Below are positions 13,677 through 17,438 of a stretch of DNA of 17,438 nucleotides, in pieces (positions within the stretch are counted from its first letter, which is position 1; the number at the start of each line of letters is the position of its first letter). The notes beneath the pieces were generated by a model that did not search any database, had not been told where the DNA came from, and was given only the letters and a program-made list of their open reading frames with translations. This stretch comes from an uncultured Steroidobacter sp. GTDB lineage: Bacteria; Pseudomonadota; Gammaproteobacteria; Steroidobacterales; Steroidobacteraceae. The position numbers and the translations under genes were made by a program. The stretch lies in assembly GCA_946478975.1 (NCBI GenBank), contig CAMLEO010000136.1, forward strand, positions 1-17,438, given 5' to 3'.

Positions 13677-13703
13677 GACGAAACAGAGCGCGCGGACCCG
13701 ACA
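13677..13703 (-). promoter_or_regulatory. Candidate ECF42-dependent promoter of the YCII-sigma operon
   Basis: On the minus strand TGTCGG (forward 13698-13703) and CGTC (forward 13677-13680) are separated by 17 bp. As I recall, the ECF42 promoter described in Streptomyces has TGTCGA at -35 and CGTC or CGAC at -10, so this is one mismatch from it. The transcript would begin about 20 bases before the YCII start, leaving room for the AAGGAG. The -35 half sits in a small dyad, CCGAC-AGG-GTCGG (13698-13710). Confidence 0.5.
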
Positions 13704-13722
13704 GGGTCGGATCGTTTTCCGC

Positions 13723-13980
13723 TCACTCGCAGGCGACAGCCGCCAGCACCACCGGCAGCTCGTTGATTTTGGACACGACTACTCTAAACCCGTCGAGCCC
13801 CAGTTCCGCCGGATCGAGTTCGATCTGAATTTGCAGGTATTGGTCGCCGAGCCGCTCGCTCGCGACACTGCGGGGAATGACGTTACGGGCCTGGAAGAAC
13901 TGCAGCACCCGGACCAGTGCACCTGGGTCCGCTTCCACGACCGCTTTGAGCCGCAGGGCTGCGGCATTGTCGACTTGCAT
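13723..13980 (-). CDS. Small ACT-like domain protein
   Basis: An 85-residue protein that looks like a single ACT-type regulatory domain. ADPGALVRVLQFFQARNVIPRSVASERLGDQYLQIQIELD reproduces the strand-helix-strand start of ACT domains, including the PG(A/V)L turn and the phrase for the next strands, and the C-terminus GFRVVVSKINELPVVLAAV fits the second helix and final strand. It resembles the small subunits of acetolactate synthase (IlvM/IlvN), but no large subunit is present, so I do not assign that role. The start at 13980 has GAGG nine bases upstream. It is on the same strand as the YCII-sigma genes, 71 bp upstream, but the promoter-like site in between suggests a separate unit. Confidence 0.65.
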   Translation of the reverse strand: MQVDNAAALRLKAVVEADPGALVRVLQFFQARNVIPRSVASERLGDQYLQIQIELDPAELGLDGFRVVVSKINELPVVLAAVACE

Positions 13981-14026
13981 GATGGATCGCCTCTGATTCG
14001 CCTGGATTCGCAATTCGCTCGAACAC

Positions 14027-14048
14027 CCCGGCATCCGCGGATGCCGGG
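14027..14048. repeat. Perfect 22-bp palindrome upstream of the ACT-like gene
   Basis: CCCGGCATCCG and CGGATGCCGGG are adjacent and exactly complementary, giving a 22-bp palindrome with no spacer. It lies 47-68 bp before the ACT-like gene start and about 75 bp after the end of the TetR gene. It could be a strong protein-binding dyad or, with the hairpin at 14098, part of a REP-like element. No T-run follows on either strand. Confidence 0.55.
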
Positions 14049-14097
14049 CGGCGAATTTGCAGGCCAATGAGGCGATGGGCGTTCACGCGTTGCGAGT

Positions 14098-14125
14098 GTA
14101 GCCCAGGTTTGCGAAGCCGGGCTAC
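14098..14125. repeat. REP-like hairpin over the TetR stop codon
   Basis: GTAGCCC (14098-14104) pairs perfectly with GGGCTAC (14119-14125). Inside, GGTTT can pair with AAGCC around the loop GCG, leaving one bulged A, so the whole 28 bases fold as one long hairpin. Sequences of the type GTAGCCCGGGTT...GGGCTAC are, from memory, dispersed REP-like repeats in gammaproteobacteria. It overlaps the TetR stop (TAG, 14124-14122), so it may also stabilise or terminate that transcript. Confidence 0.5.
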
Positions 14126-14784
14126 GTGTGCCTTTTCGACGAGCGCGGCGTCGCTGCAGCCGAACGGAAGTTGCCGCAGATCAGCTGAATGGCCGTGTCG
14201 GTCAGCGCCTTCAACGACGCGCGCGACTCGCCGGCTCGCGAACGAACGGCAACGGAATGCAGCACCGACGAAGCAATCATCGCCAATGCGGCTGGATCCG
14301 CCGACGCATCCAACTCCCCCGCCGCCTTCGCATCGCGCATGCGCAGTTCGAGCGCACGTTCGAAGCCTCGCAGCGATTCGAGCAATTTCGCACCGACTTC
14401 CGGGTCCGCATTCGCTTCGGTCGTGGCGGTGCCGATCAGATAACAGCCGCGAGGCGGGCTGCCGCTGTCGAAATAAATCGCGAGTGCATTATCGTAAAAA
14501 CGTCGCAGCCCTTCGGCGAGCGAATGTCCTCGATCCAGCGCGCGCTCGGTCAGCTTGTTTGCGTCGGCCGTGTAGCGATCCAACGTCTGCAGATACAACG
14601 CACGTTTGTCGCCGAACGCGGCGTACATGCTCGGGCGATTCATATCGGTCGCATTGCTCAACACTTCGAGCGACGTGCCTGAATATCCCTGCCGCCAGAA
14701 CGCATCGCGCGCTCCGCTCAATGCAGCGTCCGGATCATAGGCGCGGGGCCGGCCCCGAGCGCGCACCAGCTTTTTCTGTACCAT
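14122..14784 (-). CDS. TetR/AcrR-family transcriptional repressor
   Basis: A 220-residue TetR regulator. The N-terminal helix-turn-helix is clear (GRPRAYDPDAALSGARDAFWRQGYSGTSLEVLSNATDMNRPSMYAAFGDKRALYLQTLDRY, about residues 11-70), with the recognition helix at NRPSMYAAFGDK. The C-terminal ligand domain contains PPRGCYLIGTATTEAN, as in the TetR_C_16/YcdC-like group that often regulates detoxification enzymes. I choose ATG 14784; a TTG at 14793 would add three residues. It is divergent from a glutathione transferase gene with only 89 bp between the starts and a dyad in the middle, so it most likely represses that gene and itself until a small electrophile binds. Confidence 0.92.
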   Translation of the reverse strand: MVQKKLVRARGRPRAYDPDAALSGARDAFWRQGYSGTSLEVLSNATDMNRPSMYAAFGDKRALYLQTLDRYTADANKLTERALDRGHSLAEGLRRFYDNALAIYFDSGSPPRGCYLIGTATTEANADPEVGAKLLESLRGFERALELRMRDAKAAGELDASADPAALAMIASSVLHSVAVRSRAGESRASLKALTDTAIQLICGNFRSAAATPRSSKRHT

Positions 14785-14799
14785 CTTGCACAAAAACCC

Positions 14800-14842
14800 T
14801 TGACGACCGCCGGCCGATGGGAGAATTATATTCCGAACGGTA
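14800..14842. promoter_or_regulatory. Divergent TetR/GST promoters with shared operator-like dyad
   Basis: For the GST gene, TTGACG (14800-14805) and AATTAT (14824-14829) are spaced by 18 bp. For the TetR gene, a perfect minus-strand TATAAT lies at forward 14825-14830, without an obvious -35. Directly beside both is the imperfect dyad TTCCGAACGGTA (14831-14842), whose CCG..CGG core is a frequent TetR-type operator form. It would cover the GST transcription start and the TetR -35 region. A second inverted match, TGTACC at 14777-14782 against GGTACA at 14839-14844, flanks the region. Confidence 0.5.
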
Positions 14843-14873
14843 CAAAAACGCTCTCGCCGACCAAGGATTCGCC

Positions 14874-15506
14874 ATGAACCTCTATTTCGCCCCGCTCGCC
14901 TGCTCGATGGCCACGCGCATCGCTCTATATGAAGCCGGCGCCGCCGCCACGTACACGCAGGTCGATCTCAAGTCACATCGAGTGCTGTCGACAGGTCAGG
15001 ACTTCCGCGAGATCACGCGCATGGCGCAGGTACCGGCGCTCGCCATCGACGACAAAACAGTGCTGGCGGAGAACACGGCCGTGCTGCAATTCGTCGCTCG
15101 CCAGTTTCCCGCCGCCCGGCTCGCGCCCACTGAAGGCATTCAGTACGCACGTATGCAACAGTGGCTCGGCTTCATCGGCACCGAGCTGCACAAGACGTTT
15201 ATTCCTTTGCTCGACGCCAAAGCGCCCGCAGGCGCAAAGGAATATTCGCGCACCAAACTCCCGCAGCGCATGGCCGTGCTCGAACAACATTTCTCGGAGC
15301 ATCAGTTCGCGCTGGACGGCTTCTCCATCGTCGACGCATATCTCACGACGATCCTGAACTGGTGCGGCCCCGCCGGCGTCGATTTGAAACAATGGCCGGT
15401 GACGCACGCCTACTATCAGCGCATGCTGCAGCGACCGAGCATCGCACGCGCCTGTGGCGAAGAACTGACATTGTATAAAGAAGAACAGCTGCGCCAGGCC
15501 AGCTGA
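14874..15506 (+). CDS. Glutathione S-transferase, beta class
   Basis: A 210-residue cytosolic glutathione S-transferase. The N-terminal thioredoxin-like domain (1-80) begins MNLYFAPLACSMATRIALYEAG, with Cys10 at the position of the beta-class catalytic cysteine, and includes QVPALAIDD (cis-proline) and LAENTAVLQFVA for glutathione binding. The helical C-terminal domain holds ELHKTFIPLL with His106, the second conserved beta-class residue, and FSIVDAYLTTILNWC. The enzyme conjugates or reduces electrophiles using glutathione. Start ATG 14874 matches the family; ATG 14817 would start within the promoter. Probably controlled by the divergent TetR repressor. Confidence 0.94.
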   Translation: MNLYFAPLACSMATRIALYEAGAAATYTQVDLKSHRVLSTGQDFREITRMAQVPALAIDDKTVLAENTAVLQFVARQFPAARLAPTEGIQYARMQQWLGFIGTELHKTFIPLLDAKAPAGAKEYSRTKLPQRMAVLEQHFSEHQFALDGFSIVDAYLTTILNWCGPAGVDLKQWPVTHAYYQRMLQRPSIARACGEELTLYKEEQLRQAS

Positions 15507-15541
15507 ACCAACTAGATACACATGAGAGCGCGCAACGCCGA

Positions 15542-15570
15542 TTGATTTCGGTAAGATCCCCGCGGATAAC
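15542..15570 (+). promoter_or_regulatory. Candidate promoter of the HAD lipoprotein gene
   Basis: TTGATT (15542-15547) and GATAAC (15565-15570) are 17 bp apart, each matching four of six sigma70 consensus bases. They lie in the short gap after the GST stop and 23 bp before the HAD gene start. This suggests that the gene has its own promoter. Confidence 0.4.
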
Positions 15571-15592
15571 AATAAACCGCGAGGGCCAGTCG

Positions 15593-16453
15593 ATGTTCTT
15601 GGCGATGTTGCGCGCCTGTGTCGGCTGCTTCGCGCTACTGCTGGTCGGGTGCACCTCGCAGCAGTTGGTTTCCTCCAAGCCAGGCACGGCAGCAACCTCG
15701 GACGTCGTTACCACGCGCGACCTGGTCGACGTGTTGAAGGTACTCAGCGAACCATACAACGGGCGCACGCTGCTGGTGCTCGACATCGACGACACGCTGC
15801 TGACGTCGCCGACGTTCTTCGGCAGCGACGCGTGGTACGAATGGCAGAAGACTCTATCGCCGCAGTCGCCCGGCTACGTGCCGTGTAAGTTCGACGTAAT
15901 CGCGATGAACTTCGAAGCCGGCACGCAAGTGCCGACGCAAGCGGACGCGGTCGCCGCGATCAATGCCATCCCGCTCGACAAGATCATGATCACCTCGCGC
16001 AGCCCGATGTATCGCGGCGGCACGATTCGCGAACTGCAAAAAGCCGGTTATGAGCTGCCGGCGTCGCTGCAGCCCGGGCTCGCCGGCGCGATCTACGAAT
16101 ATCGCCCCGATCCGAACCGGCCGGGCGTGACGCTCAGCTATCACCAGGGCGTGCTGATGGTCGCCGGCCAGAACAAGGGCACGGCACTGGTCGATCTGAT
16201 GAAACACATGCAGATCAGCTACGACCGCGTGGTGCTGGTCGACGACGGCGAAAAGAACATCGACGAGATGCGCGACGCGATGGCGGCGGCGGGAATCGAA
16301 TATCGCGGCGTGCGCTACAACCGGATCGACAAGACCGTCGATGCCGCACGCGAGCAGCAAGGCATCGAAGGCTGGAAGGCCTGGCAGCAGCTGCTGGCGA
16401 CGACCTATCCCGAGCGCCTGGCCCGCTTGAAAGCTGGCGAGTGCGGGTACTGA
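15593..16453 (+). CDS. HAD-fold lipoprotein phosphatase (DUF2608-like)
   Basis: A 286-residue lipoprotein. The signal peptide ends in the lipobox LLVG-C20. The haloacid-dehalogenase core is complete: motif I LDIDDT (63-68, nucleophile D64 and acid D66), motif II ITSRS (133-137), a lysine in GQNKG (192-196) and motif IV VLVDDGEKN (215-222). FFGSDAWYEWQ and YRPDPNRPGVTLSYHQGVLM are features of the DUF2608 group. Export suggests a periplasmic or membrane-attached phosphohydrolase; its substrate is not known. The start at 15593 places the charged residue and hydrophobic stretch correctly for a signal peptide; the frame from 15542 adds a non-signal leader containing the promoter. Confidence 0.88.
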   Translation: MFLAMLRACVGCFALLLVGCTSQQLVSSKPGTAATSDVVTTRDLVDVLKVLSEPYNGRTLLVLDIDDTLLTSPTFFGSDAWYEWQKTLSPQSPGYVPCKFDVIAMNFEAGTQVPTQADAVAAINAIPLDKIMITSRSPMYRGGTIRELQKAGYELPASLQPGLAGAIYEYRPDPNRPGVTLSYHQGVLMVAGQNKGTALVDLMKHMQISYDRVVLVDDGEKNIDEMRDAMAAAGIEYRGVRYNRIDKTVDAAREQQGIEGWKAWQQLLATTYPERLARLKAGECGY

Positions 16454-16460
16454 CCCGCAC
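16441..16460. terminator. Hairpin at the end of the HAD gene
   Basis: GTGCGGGT and ACCCGCAC are perfect 8-bp arms around the loop ACTG, spanning the HAD stop codon (TGA 16451-16453). It sits between two convergent genes, 21 bp from the minE stop. The downstream sequence has only a short T-stretch (CTCCTTT), so it is a candidate terminator, not a classical one. Confidence 0.45.
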
Positions 16461-16481
16461 CCACTCCTTTAATCGTGGCCT

Positions 16482-16739
16482 TCAACCCTTGGCCTTCTCT
16501 GGAAGCGCCACGGTGAATTCGAGCACCTCGTGGCCGTCCTCTTTTTCGAGGTTCATCTGCACGGCCTCGGGATCCACGTTGATGTACTTGCGGATCACCT
16601 CGAGCAGCTCCCGACGCAAGGTCGGCAGGTAATCCGGGCCGCCGCGCGTGGTGCGTTCCTGCGCGACGATGATGCGCAGCCGCTCCTTGGCGAGGTTCGC
16701 AGTCGGTTGAGAGCGGCGAAAGAGCGAGAGCAACCCCAT
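16482..16739 (-). CDS. minE: Cell division topological specificity factor MinE
   Basis: An 85-residue MinE. The amphipathic membrane-targeting start MGLLSLFRRS is followed by TANLAKERLRIIVAQER, the MinD-contact helix/strand, and the C-terminal dimerisation domain LRRELLEVIRKYINVDPEAVQMNLEKEDGHEVLEFTVALPE. MinE displaces MinD from the membrane by stimulating its ATPase, producing the pole-to-pole oscillation that keeps the MinC division inhibitor away from midcell. The ATG lies one base after the minD stop, with a GGAGG inside the end of minD, so the two are translationally coupled. Length matches the family (E. coli 88). Confidence 0.96.
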   Translation of the reverse strand: MGLLSLFRRSQPTANLAKERLRIIVAQERTTRGGPDYLPTLRRELLEVIRKYINVDPEAVQMNLEKEDGHEVLEFTVALPEKAKG

Positions 16740-16740
16740 C

Positions 16741-17438
16741 TCAACCTCCGAACATGCGAGCGAGGAAACCTTTCTTGGGCTCGTCAATGAACCGCAGCGG
16801 CATCGTGTCGCCCAGCAAGCGTGCGACCGCATCCTCGTAGGCTTTGGACACGTCGCTTTCTTCGTTGAGGATGACCGGGGTGCCGGCGTTGGACGCCGAC
16901 AGCACATCCGGCGATTCGGGAATCACGCCGATCACGTCCAGGCCGAGAATCTCTTTCACGTCCGCGACGCTCATCATTTCGCCGCTGGCGACGCGGCGCG
17001 GGCTGTAGCGGGTCAGCAGCAGGTGTTCCTGGACTTTGCCGTCGCCCTTCTCGGCGCGGTGAGTCTTGCTGGAGAGCAGGCCGAGAATGCGGTCCGAGTC
17101 GCGCACCGAGGAGACTTCCGGGTTCACGACCACGATCGCCTTGTCGGCGTAGTACATCGCCAGGTGGGCGCCTTTTTCGATGCCGGCGGGCGAGTCGCAA
17201 ATGATGTATTCGAAGTTGTCGGCGATCAGCTCGTCGAACACTTTGCGCACGCCTTCCATGGACAACGCTTCTTTGTCGCGCGTTTGCGAGGCGGCCAGCA
17301 CGTACAGCGTGTCCAGGCGCTTGTCTTTGATCAGCGCCTGCTTGAGCGTGCAGTCGCCCTGGATGACGTTGACGAAGTCATAGACCACGCGGCGCTCGCA
17401 ACCCATGATGAGGTCGAGGTTGCGCAGGCCGATGTCGA
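16741..17438 (-). CDS. minD: Septum-site-determining ATPase MinD (N-terminus outside window)
   Basis: The C-terminal 232 or so residues of MinD, continuing beyond the right edge. The first residues in the window are DIGLRNLDLIMGCERRVVYDFVNVIQG, equal to E. coli MinD from about residue 40, so the deviant Walker A lysine motif lies outside. Visible are YIICDSPAGIE (Walker B / switch II), NPEVSSVRDSDRILGLL, the LLLTRYSP segment for nucleotide binding, and the C-terminal amphipathic membrane-targeting helix EPKKGFLARMFGG. MinD is the membrane-cycling ATPase recruiting MinC. minC is expected further right. Frame and stop are clear (TGA 16743-16741). Confidence 0.97.
   Translation of the reverse strand, partial: DIGLRNLDLIMGCERRVVYDFVNVIQGDCTLKQALIKDKRLDTLYVLAASQTRDKEALSMEGVRKVFDELIADNFEYIICDSPAGIEKGAHLAMYYADKAIVVVNPEVSSVRDSDRILGLLSSKTHRAEKGDGKVQEHLLLTRYSPRRVASGEMMSVADVKEILGLDVIGVIPESPDVLSASNAGTPVILNEESDVSKAYEDAVARLLGDTMPLRFIDEPKKGFLARMFGG

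Noticed and set aside
1..17438. CRISPR arrays, tRNA or rRNA genes
   Set aside because: No regularly spaced repeats with unique spacers and no tRNA- or rRNA-like segments were seen on either strand.

Overview
The window is GC-rich, densely packed bacterial chromosome, very probably from a gammaproteobacterium. The main evidence is a proteobacterial-type minD-minE pair at the right edge, whose proteins read very like the enterobacterial ones. Beta-class glutathione transferase, Blc-type lipocalin lipoprotein, ECF42-type sigma factor and Gp49-type HigBA genes also fit Proteobacteria. The mixture of many small regulator/enzyme pairs resembles free-living, metabolically broad lineages such as the Steroidobacteraceae; that family-level guess is inference. 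No rRNA, tRNA or CRISPR was seen.

Layout. 1-273: no convincing gene; a 25-bp-period repeat that looks like the end of an insertion sequence, then an AT-rich stretch. 274-905: HigB/HigA-type toxin-antitoxin pair. 829-1596 (-): unknown secreted protein whose 3' end runs antisense into the antitoxin. 1593-2501 (-) LysR regulator, divergent from a short-chain dehydrogenase (2616-3383). 3387-4257 (-): SRPBCC/AHSA1 protein followed by an ArsR-type repressor, with two copies of a GGCAACC/GGTTGCC palindrome in the promoter. 4364-6225 (+): two overlapping DNA-polymerase-beta-fold nucleotidyltransferases (COG3541/YcgL type). 6222-8197 (-): SRAP (YedK/HMCES-type) abasic-site protein followed by an OLD/RecF-like ATPase, meeting the nucleotidyltransferases tail to tail. 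8356-9468 (+): lipocalin lipoprotein and NADPH-dependent FMN reductase. 9470-10081 (-): haem-binding lipoprotein. 10221-11756 (+): CPA1 Na+/H+ antiporter. 11659-13980 (-): ACT-like small protein, YCII/DGPF protein, ECF42 sigma factor and a 67-residue CxxC membrane peptide. 14122-14784 (-) TetR, divergent from a beta-class GST (14874-15506). 15593-16453 (+): HAD-fold lipoprotein (DUF2608-like). 16482-17438 (-): minE and the 3' part of minD.

How the genes work together. Most of the window consists of self-contained regulator/target pairs (LysR/SDR, ArsR/SRPBCC, TetR/GST, ECF42/YCII), several with a visible operator or promoter that fits the regulator. The most unusual part is 4258-8197. A doubled palindromic operator sits between an ArsR-controlled operon and a coupled nucleotidyltransferase pair, and that pair abuts a SRAP-ATPase operon. 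Nucleotidyltransferase, abasic-DNA sensor and SMC-like ATPase functions are compatible with nucleic-acid repair or stress response, but a joint function is only a hypothesis.
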